DNA from: Bedellia somnulentella
Taxonomy: Eukaryota; Arthropoda; Insecta; Lepidoptera; Bedelliidae
NCBI GenBank assembly: GCA_963576735.1
Contig: OY755181.1
Span: 18,489,261-18,553,260, forward strand
Direction of reading: 5' to 3'
DNA: 64,000 nt
The notes under the pieces were generated by a model. It searched no databases, was not told the origin of the DNA, and saw nothing but the letters and a program-made list of their open reading frames with translations. A program made the translations under genes and the position numbers. The stretch's first letter is position 1. Every line of letters starts with the position of its first letter. This document shows, one piece after another, positions 25,333 to 36,376 of this stretch.

Positions 25333-25455
25333 GCCCGGCTCAGGATCGGAGTCCATCTCCATTCACAGAGGCTCAAAAAGCATTCCTGGAGAGATATAAA
25401 AACAATGAGGTGTTTGAGGCTTGCATTGAAGACATGCGAAAAAATAGCCCTGCGC
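25333..25455 (+). other. candidate orphan exon (unidentified)
   Basis: After an acceptor-like TCTTTTACGTACAG ending near 25332, an open frame reads PSPFTEAQKAFLERYKNNEV then FEACIEDMRKNSPALF. The protein-like composition differs from the surrounding repeats and is not LINE sequence. LINE-S coding begins just after (about 25478). It may be an exon of an unrecognised gene or a captured fragment. No donor or partner exon was found. Confidence 0.25.
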
Positions 25456-25477
25456 TATTTGTCTCAGATGATTCATT

Positions 25478-25657
25478 GTGTGCATGATGCTGTTCTTGTT
25501 CCTACGCTTATGTATGGAAGCGAATGTTGAGTGTGGCAGAAGAAGCATGAGAGCAGAGTGAATGCAGTAGAGATGAGGTCCCTCAGAAAAAAATGTAATG
25601 TTAGATTATGTGACCGAGTGAGAAATAGTGCTATTCGTGAAAAGTGTGGTGTGAAAG
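25478..25657 (+). pseudogene. LINE-S ORF2 C-terminal fragment, 5' part
   Basis: Encodes VHDAVLVPTLMYGSEC and following LINE C-terminal sequence with an in-frame stop, then is split by a SINE2 at 25658. Confidence 0.6.
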
Positions 25658-26018
25658 CGACATGATAGTCCAGTGGGTAGAACACCCGCCCGAAAAACAG
25701 AAGGGCGTGAGTTCCAATCCTGGGACGGGCCTACACCAATTTGTCTTTTCTAAAGTCATATGTGTGGTTAATTTATCATGGTTGCTAACGGTGAGGGAAA
25801 ACATCGTGAGGAAACCCACATGGCTGAGTTGTACTTAGTCATGTGACAGTGTATTCGTACAAAACGGCGATAGGCCTGCCCCCTATCACGTGAGTACACT
25901 GTCTAAGCAAAACGTGGGTACCTTCTCTGGAAACTAGATGGCGCTTGCCATGTGAGTTCAGGAGTATTGGTACCTCTGCCAACCCCTTCGGGGATAAACG
26001 GCGTGAACGTTTATGTTA
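25658..26018 (+). mobile_element. SINE2 copy inside LINE-S
   Basis: Full-length tRNA-derived SINE (361 bp). Target duplication TGTGGTGTGAAAG at 25645-25657 and 26019-26031. Tail TTATGTTATG. Clear A- and B-box-like motifs in the first 75 bases. Confidence 0.85.
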
Positions 26019-26364
26019 TGTGGTGTGAAAGATGTTATTGTAAGAAAGATAGAAAAAGGAATGTTGAGATGGTTTGGGCACATAGAGAGCATGGATGATA
26101 GAAAATTGGTAAAAGGGATCTATAGAGCTAGTGTGGATGGTAATGTTAGTAGAGGACGACCACGGAGAACACACTTGGACCGAATTGAGAGTGTGCTCAA
26201 AAAGGCTGGCGTCCGAAGTATGAAGAATAAAAGAGCATGCATGAAAAGATTGATAGATGTAAACGAACCTAGAGAGGTTTGTCAGGATCGTGCAAAGTGG
26301 CGATCAATAGTCTCTGCCTACCCCAATGGGAAGTAATGGCGTGAGTATATGTATGTATGTATGT
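26019..26364 (+). pseudogene. LINE-S ORF2 C-terminus and 3' end
   Basis: Open to a stop at 26336. Encodes CGVKDVIVRKIEKGMLRWFG, then MDDRKLVKGIYRASVDGNVS, and ends SAYPNGK. This is a C-terminal tail common to RTE/CR1-like LINEs. The 3' end is GGCGTGAGTATATGTATG plus more ATGT units, which matches the 3' end of S1 SINEs. Confidence 0.65.
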
Positions 26365-26439
26365 ATTCAGTATTACTACAATTTGTAAGTGTTTTGTTCG
26401 AGCATTTCGCGTTAAATGCCTTTACAGATCTGATTATTG

Positions 26440-26725
26440 AAAACCTCTCAGAGGCATAATATTGTATGTTATCATGTTTTTTTTTTGAACTATTATATCT
26501 TATGAAAATGGACCATACAGAAAAATCATTATACATTTAATAAACACTTAATTAAAGAAACTTACATTATAAAGACTGACTTGTTAAATAAAATTATTTT
26601 TTTTATCAATAAGAGATATCTCAAAGTATGACATGGTAAATTTGATCGAAAAATGTCTCTCCTGTAAAATCAGGTTTCGGGAGTTAGATTGTTATGCCTC
26701 TCAGGCACAGATATAGTACACATTA
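26440..26725. repeat. repeat with GAGGCATAA ends, second copy
   Basis: CTCTCAGAGGCATAATATTG at left; GGAGTTAGATTGTTATGCCT at right. Confidence 0.35.
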
Positions 26726-27152
26726 CACCGAATTCTTGCTTATTTATCAAATAAATATAACAACATATATTCAATAGTGATACAGATAATATAAATATGA
26801 ATACAGGCACCTTATGAAATGCAGATGGCTAAATTGCAGCGTAAAATATTTTAAATGACAATGCATATAGAGTCTGTGAGGAAAGCTCTCCGAAAGAAAA
26901 CTTAAATATTCTAGTAATTGTGAGTTTGTACAAAAAAACACACCTCTACCGCTCAGGTTAAACAATGAGATGTCAGATGTCATTGCTATATTTTAAATTC
27001 AGCTTAAACTCTGGATGACTACTTCGTGAAAGTGTAAATTATGTAGCAAGCAACTTTTAATACACCAGTCTGCTGTAATTTGTCCGTGTACTACTGTAGC
27101 ATAAAGAGAATTTATTTTTAAATAAAATTATTTAATGTTAAACATATATTTT

Positions 27153-27158
27153 TTATTT
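27153..27158 (-). terminator. poly(A) signal for the 27.3-kb gene
   Basis: AATAAA on the minus strand about 145 bases downstream of the stop codon at 27301-27303. Confidence 0.45.
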
Positions 27159-27300
27159 CTCAAAATATTTACCATAACAGTATAAAAATTACATTAAAAC
27201 AAAGTACATACAATAATGAAAAATCTGAGTATATACAAACTTCTTAAACGAATTCACATTAAAAAGTATAAAAATTCTTTGTGCTTTTACGAAGGAACTA

Positions 27301-27594
27301 CTAATCATCATCGTCATCATCATTATCATCGTCATCTGAGTCGTCATCATCATCATCTTTCTCTATTCTTTCTATAGTGGGATGGTCATGTTCTACTGGT
27401 TCATAAAACATCTCAGCTGGTAGTACAATGGGCTCTGGTACCTGCGCCATATACCAGGGTATAGGAAATATTGGGACTATAGATTCCGCAGCTCTTCTTG
27501 ATCTAACCAACTCATTTGATTCCGGTGCTATCACATTGTTCGTCACAATTTTAATTACGGCTAAAATAATTACAAAAAAGGATTTGAAAAACAT
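27301..27594 (-). CDS. small secreted protein, HDHP subfamily, poly-Asp tail
   Basis: A 97-aa protein of unknown function. The start is the ATG whose complement is at 27592-27594, directly followed by a hydrophobic signal peptide (MFFKSFFVIILAVIKIVTNN). A possible furin-type site (RSRR) follows near residues 33-36, then a short Pro-rich part, the motif EHDHPTIERIEK and a C-terminal run of about 25 residues almost all Asp with a few Ser and Asn. The HDHP motif is shared with the gene at 43819-44466, which has the same order: signal peptide, basic cleavage-like site, Pro-rich part, HDHP, acidic tail. The open frame continues 10 codons upstream without an ATG. A possible acceptor (TTTTCTTAG) lies about 35 bases upstream, so a 5' non-coding exon may exist. 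I do not recognise the family. Confidence 0.65.
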   Translation of the reverse strand: MFFKSFFVIILAVIKIVTNNVIAPESNELVRSRRAAESIVPIFPIPWYMAQVPEPIVLPAEMFYEPVEHDHPTIERIEKDDDDDDSDDDDNDDDDDD

Positions 27595-27872
27595 GATTGC
27601 GGCGCGGCTATTTCTTAAATGCACTAAGAAAATTTGGAGTTATAAGTTCTCAATAAGCATTGTTCACAGTTAATCGACTTTATGTAATATCAAATTATGG
27701 TGTTGGTACCATCGAGTTGAATGGGTTTATCGTCGTTTGAAAATCAGTTTATACCGTAACTTAATTATATGAAAACCAACCATCGTGCTAGGACATATGT
27801 AGCGAAGTTTAATTCATTGTAGATAATTTCTTAATAGTTTTTTCTTAATAATCTGTATCTCTTGATATCATT

Positions 27873-28123
27873 TATACATATATACGTACATATACTCACG
27901 GCCGTAAATCCCAAAAAGGGGTAGCCAGAGCTTCAGAGCTAGAAACTCCTCACCCACATTTGGAAATTAATATTTGAGAAGATGGAAAAAAAAGATCGTT
28001 GGTGATGGGTCTCCAACTGCATCGCCCAAAAACCACTTATAAAGCCCCACACCCTTAGTCGCCTCTTACGACACCCTCGGGTAGAAAGAGGTAGTGACAT
28101 TCTAAGCCGGCACTACACGGCTA
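27873..28123 (-). repeat. S1 SINE (GCCGTG subfamily)
   Basis: TACGTACATATACTCACGGC to AAGCCGGCACTACACGGC; first of three adjacent copies. Confidence 0.7.
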
Positions 28124-28124
28124 T

Positions 28125-28402
28125 ACATATATACATACATACATATACTCACGGCTATAAATTCCTTAACGGGGTAGCCAGAGCTTTGGAACGAGAAATT
28201 CCTCAGCCACTTTTGGAAGTTGATTGGGGAAAAGATAGTAATAATAAATGTTTTTGGTGACGGGTCTCCAACCACATCCCCCAAAAATCACTTAAATAGC
28301 CCCTATACCCTTAGTCGCCTCTTACGATCACCCACGGGTAGAACTGGGGTAGTTTTATTCTAAGCCGACACTACACAGCAACGCCGACACTACACAGCAA
28401 TA
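28125..28402 (-). repeat. S1 SINE with duplicated head
   Basis: Full copy followed by a second CGCCGACACTACACAGCA head segment. Confidence 0.7.
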
Positions 28403-28552
28403 AATCTCACGAATATAAATCCCTAAAAGAGGCAGCCAGAGCTTCAGAGCTAAAAACTCCTCAGCCACATTTGGAAGTTGATAGGGGATAAGATGGTGAA
28501 AATAACGTATCGCTGGTGATGATTCTCTAACCTCATCGCCCAAAAACCAAGG
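28403..28552 (-). repeat. S1 SINE, 5'-truncated
   Basis: TCTCACGAATATAAATCCCT to CATCGCCCAAAAACCA. Confidence 0.6.
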
Positions 28553-28792
28553 ACTAAGAAGGAAGAAAAACACTTCCTCGTTTCATAACGATAAAGTAAA
28601 ATATAGATATAGATAAAGTGATATAGATAAAATATAACAGTAATTTTAACAACGCTAAAATATAAAAGACTAGCAGCCCGTCCCGGCTTCGCTCGGGCAT
28701 AAATTATCAATAACATTTTGTTTTTTATTTTATTACATGTATTATTATTTTAATATATTTTTTTTAAGTTTTAAGCTATGTTATATTTTTTT

Positions 28793-29042
28793 GCTGTATA
28801 GTGTCAGCTTAGAATAGCACTACCCCATTTCTTCCGGTGGGTGTACGTAAGAGGCGACTAACGGTTTTGGGGCTTTTGAGGGATTTTTGGGCGATGCGGT
28901 TGGAGACCCATCACCAACAACCTTTATTTCACCATCTTTTCCCCACACAACTTCCAAAAGTGGCTGAGGAATTTCTGATTCCTTAGCTCTGGCTACCCCT
29001 TCTAGGGATTTATAGCCGTGAGTATATGTATGCATGTATGTT
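28793..29042 (+). repeat. S1 SINE, full length, inside Helitron
   Basis: GCTGTATAGTGTCAGCTTAG to GCCGTGAGTATATGTATG. Confidence 0.75.
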
Positions 29043-29112
29043 ATATTTTTTTTTGTATTTATATTTAGATATATTTTTTTATTTTTTTTATTTTTCATAA
29101 TGAGTAATTACA

Positions 29113-29327
29113 TAGAATAGCACTACCCCGTTTCTACCGATGGGTGTACGTAAGAGGCGATTAACGGTATTGGGGCTTTTAAGGGATTTTTGGGCGATGC
29201 GGCTGGAGACCCATCACCAACAACCTTTACTTTACCATCCTTTCCCCACTCAATTTTCCAAATGTGGCTGAGGAATTTCTAATTCCTTAGCTCTGGCTAC
29301 CCCTTATATGTATGTATGTATGTATGA
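29113..29327 (+). repeat. S1 SINE, inside Helitron
   Basis: GAATAGCACTACCCCGTTTC to an ATGT tail; the head and the pre-tail segment are missing. Confidence 0.65.
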
Positions 29328-29352
29328 GTAATTATATCAAAAGCCATTCAAT

Positions 29353-29712
29353 TTATAGAGTTAGAGCTTCCCTGTAAACAATATTTGACGTTGTTGTATT
29401 TTGGGGCAGCAAAATAAATTGATGTTCAGGAGCTCCCACCCGCGACAGGCCAACGCACAGTTGACCGTGAGTAAAACAATTCTTTCGCAGGTCAATCCCT
29501 ACTAATTTGAAGGTTTGACCTTGGGACTTATTAATTGTTAAAGCAAAAGATGTTTTAACCGGAAATTGTAGCCGTCTAAATGGAATTGGCAGATCAGTTG
29601 GGATCATCGGTATCCTCGGTATATGAGCTAATTGACCGGCTGCTGGGCCAGTGATAATAGTCGCTACAATTAAATTTTGCTTTAACTCTTTGATAAGCAG
29701 CCTCCCGTACCC
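29353..29712 (-). pseudogene. Helitron PIF1-like helicase, C-terminal fragment
   Basis: About 115 residues of a superfamily 1B (PIF1) DNA helicase, of the kind fused to Rep in autonomous Helitrons. Visible: ELKQNLIVATIITG, a Pro-rich stretch, then TSFALTINKSQGQT (motif V region) and LCVGLSRV (motif VI with the Arg finger-type residue). It lacks the Walker A and B motifs and all of the Rep domain, so it is a remnant. It lies inside the minus-strand Helitron 28670-30319. Confidence 0.7.
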
Positions 29713-30544
29713 CTTCGTGACGCCTGCAACAACTTACTATGCATAGCTAATCGAGCGGAGTTTTATCTATTTTTTTAATTCGAGATAACTTTCGAATGGA
29801 ATGTTCGAATCGAATAATTCAAAAAGTAATATAAGGGTATTGAAGTAGTCTGAAATAATATATACGTTTTTTTATAAGGATTATATAGGTACAAATAAAG
29901 AGCCTTTTCTAAAGCAGGATTTTAATTTAATTTTTAAATAATTTTATATAATGACGCTTGTTGTGAGATAACTATAATAGTTAGAGACATGCTGTCGGGG
30001 CATTTTTTTTAGATAATGATGTGTTCTATAAAATTGTAGTACATAATTTTATTCTATTGTCAATAGTTTTCGCAGTGCACGCGATGTAAGGTTTTTTTTT
30101 GGTATTTCTTTAACACCTTGGGTTACAATTTTGAAGTTTACGTAAGGATCCCTAATTTTTTTGAAAATAAAATATAGCTTATGTCACTCGGGAATAGTGT
30201 AGCATCAAAACAGTGAAAGAATTTTTCAAATCCGTCCAGTAGTTTTGGAGCCTATTCAATTCAAACAAACAAACAAAAAATCAAACCTTTCCTCTTTATA
30301 ATATTAGTATTAGTATAGAAAAATTAGAAAAATCTTTGAATAGCGATTTAAATCTTACAAGTCTGATATTCAGTTAGCACCACACGAAGTTATCATAATT
30401 CTCCTTTATTGCTTTTTCTTTTCGAGTGTGCTAACGTTTGAAAACTGTTTAATTAAGGTAACGCGTGTTAGATAACAAATAATTACTACCTGCAGCTGCA
30501 AAATTACATGAATTCCATAATAACCAAGTAACTTTACTTACTTA

Positions 30545-30655
30545 CTTATATTCACGTCCATTGTCCCCATTGGGGTGGACAGAGAATATATATTGCCATT
30601 TTGTAGGATCCAGGCAAATCTCTCTTGCTTCTGTTACTTCATCATTCAATTTCAG
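30545..30655 (-). pseudogene. LINE-S-like 3' fragment
   Basis: Minus-strand copy of the LINE-S end (CCCATTGGGGTGGACAGAGA and the AAATCTCTCTTGCTTC stretch, as near 52350-52410). Confidence 0.45.
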
Positions 30656-31879
30656 TTACCTGATAAAAGCTTCATGAACCAAACAACTTTTTTGGAAAAC
30701 AATGGTTATGCAAAATGTGTGGCTAACCTAAATTCCTCTATTATATTAAAATATTATGAACCCACTTTGCATTTCGGAGACAGTAGATATAAAAACAGTA
30801 ATTTTAACAAGCCTTTAAGTTATTTTGTATAGTTTAAATATAAATTAAAATTTTGATTTTTTTTATGTTTCGTTTTTCTGTATTGTCATTTAAGTCGTAT
30901 TACTTCGGCCAAAAATAATAATCAATTGATCTAAGCGACATTAAATGATGTAAATAACGCCAATATTTTTAAGTAATATAATGCGCATTTTTTTCCTGAA
31001 CAAACTAGTGTTTTAATTTTTATGATATCACTACAATCAAAAAAGTTATTCCAATTATTCGGAAGTAAAAATCTTTAAACAACTCTCCTGTAAAATTATT
31101 ATTTTGTCGCTTGTACCCTATTACCTTTTAACCGTCGATATCAAGTTGCGAGGTCACACACAATTGTAACAACCTGACATAACCCGGTAAAGATCAAGGA
31201 GTATGATGGTTAATCCCGAAACCAGACAACAAAAGAAGCTGGCAAGGATATACCTGATATATAAATTGCACCAGATTGGATGACAATTAAACCCGTGAAG
31301 GACTTCTTTCATGATAATGGGGAAGCACGGTATGACTTTAACTATTGACTGATAATTCAACAGTTAGAAGCCTGCACGAAGCCTGTGTGTAACGTAGCTA
31401 TGAACCCATTGAATTTAGTACTCAAACCATAGTTTGAAGCAATAGTTCATGGAGCATTCATACAATCAAATAGACGTAAAAAATATAAGATTTCATTATC
31501 AATCTCATCTAAAAGCGCCGTTATCATACAGAAACCTAAGTGATGTACACAGTAGTGGTACAATACACTTTCAATGTATTCGTTCAATTGATTATAGACA
31601 ACTCTTCAAAGCACGTTTGACAAACATGGGAAAATACTAATAAAATTCAGTTCAGAAGGTGTATGAGGATTGCTGATATATGGTTAACGCTTAATGAGAG
31701 CAGGTACTCTTTGTTCAAAAAAACATAAAATCTGTACGGAAAAGTATACAAAATCAAAAAAATCGAGAGAAGTGGGTTATGTGTGCAAAATCATTGACAA
31801 ACACTACTAAAAAGTGTAAGAGAAACAAAACCTAGAAAAATTTCGCGCTGGCAGCTATTAGTAACCCGACAATATCTAC
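30656..31879. other. AT-rich intergenic DNA
   Basis: No supported gene between the Helitron and LINE A. Short frames (for example 31154-31360 minus) have no conserved features. Confidence 0.5.
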
Positions 31880-31886
31880 ACCTTTT

Positions 31887-31950
31887 GTACGAGTTAGGTC
31901 GTACAGAAGCGTGCGTCAGCATTTTACTTCATCTATTAGTTTTATTTAAT
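31887..31950 (+). repeat. left 64-bp inverted repeat flanking LINE A
   Basis: Begins GTACGAGTTAGGTCGTAC. It is the perfect reverse complement of 40956-41019. The 7 bases before it (ACCTTTT, 31880-31886) recur right after the other arm. Confidence 0.85.
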
Positions 31951-31960
31951 TATTTATTCA

Positions 31961-32157
31961 GTTCGTTTATAGCTATCAAGACAGCTACGCGTGCTCATCA
32001 GTTATCAGTTACATTTAAGTTATTCTTCATTAATACAATTTTCATTTACTATCAGTTTATCATTTTATTATATTATCAGTCACATAATCGGGAGCAGCCC
32101 GAACATTGGTCCTTCGAGCCGAAGCACGCGTAGCTGTCTTGATAGCTATAAACGAAC
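31961..32157. repeat. 35-bp perfect inverted repeat at the 5' end of LINE A
   Basis: Arms 31961-31995 and 32123-32157 are perfect reverse complements around a 127-base loop. The right arm is coding for the start of ORF1 (...VAVLIAINER). It could be a 5' inversion from twin priming or a structural element of the 5' UTR. Confidence 0.7.
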
Positions 32158-32608
32158 GAAACGAAGGAATAAAAATATTACTAAACCAAATAGATAGTTT
32201 GAATGATAAACTGAGTGAGATGATTGTTAGTCAGGAAGATCTGCATTTAAGATACAAACATATCGGCAGTCTTATAGACAAACAGACGGTTACTCTGGAT
32301 AGTCATATTACCTTATCTAGCGTTATATCTCAGTCACCCCAACCACAACCAAGTAATGGGATTACATTACCAGCTGTTAGCACGCCGCCGCCGGCAAACA
32401 GAACATTAGTATTTTCGGACGGCATGGCCGTAGGTTTTGGCGAAATACTAAATAAGTATCTTAATCAACAGGTCATTAACCATTGCTATACGGGTGCAAA
32501 CTTTAATTATATAGTAGAACGAATATTATTAGGCAATTATGACGAATATACAACGATTGTCGTACTGGTCGGCAATAGTATAGGATTAAATAAGTATTTA
32601 TTAAATAA
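32106..32608 (+). pseudogene. LINE A ORF1, 5' part (coiled coil plus SGNH-esterase-like)
   Basis: The frame is open from about 32088 without a leading ATG. It encodes a helical, Asn/Leu-rich stretch likely to form a coiled coil (about 32150-32310), a Pro/Ser linker, then TLVFSDGMAVGFGE and a following TTIVVLVGNS. This resembles the block I and later strands of SGNH/GDSL-like esterase domains found in ORF1 of some CR1-type LINEs. It is cut by a SINE2 at 32609 and continues at 32956. The N-terminus is missing or inverted, so the protein is not expected to be made intact. Confidence 0.6.
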
Positions 32609-32946
32609 GCGACATGATAGTCCAGTGGGTAAGAACACCCGCCCGAAAAACAGAAGGGCGTGAGTTCCAATCCTGGGACGGGCCTACACTAATTTGTCTT
32701 TTCTAAAGTCATATGTGTGGTTAATTTATCATGGTTGCTAACGGTGAGGGAAAACATCGTGAGGAAACCCACATGGCTGAGTTGTACTTAGTCATGTGAC
32801 AGTGTATTCGTACAAAACGGCGATAGGCCTGCCCCCTATCACGTGAGTACACTGTCTAAGCAAAACGTGGGTACCGTGGTTCAGGAGTATTGGTACCTCT
32901 GCCAACCCCTTCGGGGATAAAACGGCGTGAACGTTTATGTTATGTT
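32609..32946 (+). mobile_element. SINE2 copy inside LINE A ORF1
   Basis: Full-length tRNA-derived SINE with A-box-like TAGTCCAGTGGGT and B-box-like GAGTTCCAATCC near the head and a TTATG-type tail. Target duplication TTATTAAATAA at 32598-32608 and 32945-32955. Nearly identical to the copy at 25658. Confidence 0.85.
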
Positions 32947-32955
32947 ATTAAATAA

Positions 32956-33301
32956 AAGTATAAATAAACTTTTGGAGATACAAAAAATATATAAATGTAA
33001 ATTTATATTTTGTACCTTTCCATACTTATTTAATATGAATAAGCAGAATGACAATATTCATATTATGAATAATCTAATATGTCACGTGACATGTTGTCAA
33101 AGCGACAATTTATTTTGTTTGGATTTGAATAAGATTTTACCTTATTCAAATTCTCGACTGGGTACTGTATACATACCCTTAAATCAAAAGCGGAACATTG
33201 CTAAATTATTAGCATATAATATATCTGACCCCCATATATTTAATATAAGGGGAAACTTACTTCTAGTATGCGATGGTGGAAACCATAATTTAAACTTTTA
33301 A
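32956..33301 (+). pseudogene. LINE A ORF1, 3' part
   Basis: Continuation of the esterase-like ORF1 after the SINE2. Its frame matches the upstream part once 347 bases (SINE plus one duplication) are subtracted. It ends 8 bases before the first ATG of ORF2. The C-terminal half contains an HIFN-type His stretch that could belong to the esterase fold; the catalytic residues are uncertain. Confidence 0.55.
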
Positions 33302-33309
33302 GAGTGACA

Positions 33310-36243
33310 ATGGAAGAGCCTCCTGTCGTCCTTAAGTCGTCACCTAATATCAATATTGTAAACAAGGAAGGAGGTTCTTCTGGCAATATAACTAAAAAGA
33401 ATACTTTACAAGGAGTCTCCCAGTTTAAACTTGTATGTCAAAATACTCAGGGGTTTTCTTGTAAAGAATTAGAAATAGAATTATTTTTGGAAAAATATGA
33501 AATAGATTGTTTATGTGTTACTGAACACTGGCTTAAGAATTGCGAACTCATATTTGGTTTTGAAAACTATTATTTAGCTAGCAACTACTGCCGCAATTCT
33601 AAAGCCTGTGGTAGCTCCGCTATATTTTTAAAAAATAATATTAAATCAAAAATTCGTCATGATATTGTAAAGTTAAGCGTTGAGCAAGTCGTGGAATTAT
33701 CCTGCATAGAGTTAAAAAACTATTTCTTAGTATGTGTGTATCGACCCCCTTATAACCAAAATTATGATAAATTCGAAAATGTAATGGAAGATGTATTAAG
33801 CAAAGTTTTCAGGAATAAAAAACGTATAATTATATGTGGGGACTTCAATGTGGATCTCCTACAAGACAGTTATCTTAAAACACGATTGATGAGTTTATTC
33901 CAATCGTTCAATTTAGAAAATTTATTCTTGGAACCGACTAGAATCAAAACATGTTTAGATAATGTATTTACTAATGCAGATTTTTCAAGTAAAAGTGTTA
34001 TTAATAAACTAAAGTCTGATCACAGCGGCCTTTTTGTTAGCTTTCCTCTAGAGATACCAGAACCAAAAATTGTTATTAAAAAAAGGCATATTACTGCTAG
34101 TAAAGTAGAAAAATATATAAGTATAATAAGCTCTAAGTTGCCTACATGTACAATTAATAAAAACCCAAATACTAGCTATGATATTTTTTATAACGTTCTG
34201 ATAAATGAGTTTAATAAAGTTTTTAATGTAAAAAATGTAACTATAACCACTAAATTTAAGTTTTGTGAGTGGGCAACTCCAAGTAATTATAGATCGAGAG
34301 AAAAACTATTCGATTTATATCTATTTGATCATAGGAATATGTTAGACAAAATGTACAGTGACATTGTAGGAATCTTACAAGAAGCGGCTGTGGCCACATA
34401 CTGTAGTACCAATAAAGGCAGGAAGGGTAAAGAGCTTGTTGGCTGGAATAAGCATGTGTATCAGTCTCACATAGATGCTAAACATAAATTAAATATGTGG
34501 ATCTCAATCGGCAAACCCAGTAGTGGGCAAGTCTATGATAATATGTGTACGAGTAGAAAAATATTTAAGTCTAGAGTCAAGTGGTGTCAAAATAATCAAG
34601 AGCAAATAAAAATGGATATCTTAGCTGAACATCGCTCAAATAAAAACTTCAATAAATTCTGGCAATCTACGAAGCGCTTAAATATTAAACCTAGTTTGTC
34701 CAACCAAGTTGATGGGAAAAGTGACCATAACGAGGTAGCAAATCTTTTTAAAGACCATTTTAAAATTGGCCCCGTACTAGTTCCACCAGTGACGGCAGCG
34801 AGTCCGGTGCGCGATGCTGAGGCTGGCGTATGCCACGGCGAACTTACGGTACGGTTCTCATCTAAGCAAATCGAGTCGGTAATCCGTCAAATGACGCGCG
34901 GTAAATCACCTGGACACGACAGCCTCAGCATTGAGCATCTGCAATTCGCTGGTGTCCATCTGCCTAGGGTATTGTCTATGTTTTATACATTATGTCTAGG
35001 TCACGGTTACCTCCCTAGTGATCTTACGAAAACTATAGTGGTACCTATAGTAAAGAATGGAACCGGTGATATTGCGGATAAAAACAACTATAGGCCAATA
35101 TCATTAGCGACCATATTAGCCAAGGTACTTGACAGTTTGTTGAACAGACACCTGTGTAGGCATACCCAGCCACATGATGCCCAGTTTGGTTTCCGACCCA
35201 AACTTTCCACTGAGAGCGCTATTCTTTGTTTAAAGCACGTTGTTAGGTATTACACAGATAGGCAAACACCTATCTACGCGTGTTTTTTGGACCTTTCGAA
35301 AGCTTTCGATCTTGTTTCTTACGATGTGCTGTGGGAGAAAGTTGACAGGATGGGTGTGCCTGCAGAAGTGTCTGGTATCCTTAAATACTGGTATTTGAGT
35401 CAGACAAATAATGTAAGGTGGGGATCAGTCTTATCAGATACCTACAAACTTAAATGTGGCGTTCGGCAGGGGGGACTGTCTTCTCCGACTCTTTTTAACA
35501 TCTATATGAACGAACTGATCGAGGGATTGAGTAGCATGCATGTTGGTTGCTCCATAGGTGGTATCCGCACAAATAACATAAGCTACGCCGATGATATGGT
35601 GTTGCTGGGCCCCTCGGTCAGTGCGCTCAGGCAGATGATAGGTGTTTGTGAAAGCTATGCTGAGAGACATGGACTCAGATACAATACCAAGAAAAGTGAG
35701 TTAATGGTTTTTGCGGCTGGTAACAAAACTCCTAAAAATGTACCACCAATAAGATTAAATGGGAAGGACCTCAAAAGAGTGGCAAAATTTAAATACTTGG
35801 GTCATATTGTATCTGAGGACCAAAAAGATGATCTCGATATTGAGCGCGAGCGCAGGGCGATGGCGGTCAGAGGCAACATGTTGGCCCGCAGGTTTGCTAG
35901 GTGTTCAAATCAAGCAAAGATAACTTTATTTAAGGCTTATTGTCAAGCTTTCTACACCTGCAGCCTGTGGGTTAGCTATACGCAGAAGACCTACAATGCA
36001 CTGCGCGTGCAATATAATAATGTATTCCGGATGTTGTTGGGGCTGCCGCGATACTGCAGTGCGTCAACGATGTTCGCCGAAGCGCATACAGACGACTTTT
36101 ATGGTATAATGCGTAAAAGAATCGCCTCAATTTACCGCAGGACACGCGAGAGCGCCAACACCATCCTTGGTACAATAGTTGACCGGTTTGACTGCCCAAT
36201 GTATAAACATTGGGTAGTCAAACATGTTAGCCTAAATAAATAA
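33310..36243 (+). pseudogene. chimeric endonuclease-RT ORF (LINE A endonuclease fused in frame to LINE B RT)
   Basis: One open frame of about 977 codons from the ATG at 33310, but built from two elements. Up to about 34331 it is LINE A: APE endonuclease with QNTQG, TEHW, VYRPP, GDFN and SDHS motifs. From about 34332 it is a 5'-truncated LINE B with RT motifs FLDLSKAFD, GVRQGGLSSP, SYADDMVLL and a C-terminal thumb/connection region ending KHVSLNK. TGATCA occurs at the left junction (34326-34331) and again at 36377-36382, where LINE A's own frame resumes. GC content and codon use shift near 34770. Domain-based annotation would call this one intact EN-RT gene; it is an accidental fusion. Confidence 0.75.
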
Positions 36244-36376
36244 ATAGGTTTATGCTAAATATTAGTGTTAAGTTATAATTATTTGTAAGTACTTACTAAC
36301 CCACTGTATTTTAATATGTCTACTAACACAATGGATCCTAGTTATCTGAATAAAGAATTATTATATTATTATTATA
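34332..36376 (+). mobile_element. LINE B, 5'-truncated, inserted in LINE A
   Basis: About 2.05 kb with an intact RT (YADD at the catalytic position) and C-terminal domain, a short 3' UTR and a TTA-repeat tail. It is flanked by TGATCA (6 bp), so 5' truncation and target-primed insertion are likely. The clade is not resolved; the RT belongs to the CR1/Jockey-like group of non-LTR RTs. Confidence 0.75.

Larger units (their letters stand above)
28670..30319 (-). mobile_element. degenerate Helitron with PIF1 remnant
   Basis: Minus strand: 5' TCTATACTAATACTAATATT near 30319 and 3' GACGGGCTGCTAG ending at 28670, followed by T. It contains a PIF1-like helicase fragment and two S1 insertions. The base before the 5' end is T rather than A, so the left flank has changed. 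Confidence 0.6.

Noticed and set aside
32927..33301. Separate 124-codon gene
   Set aside because: Its first codons lie in the SINE2 tail; it is the second half of LINE A ORF1.
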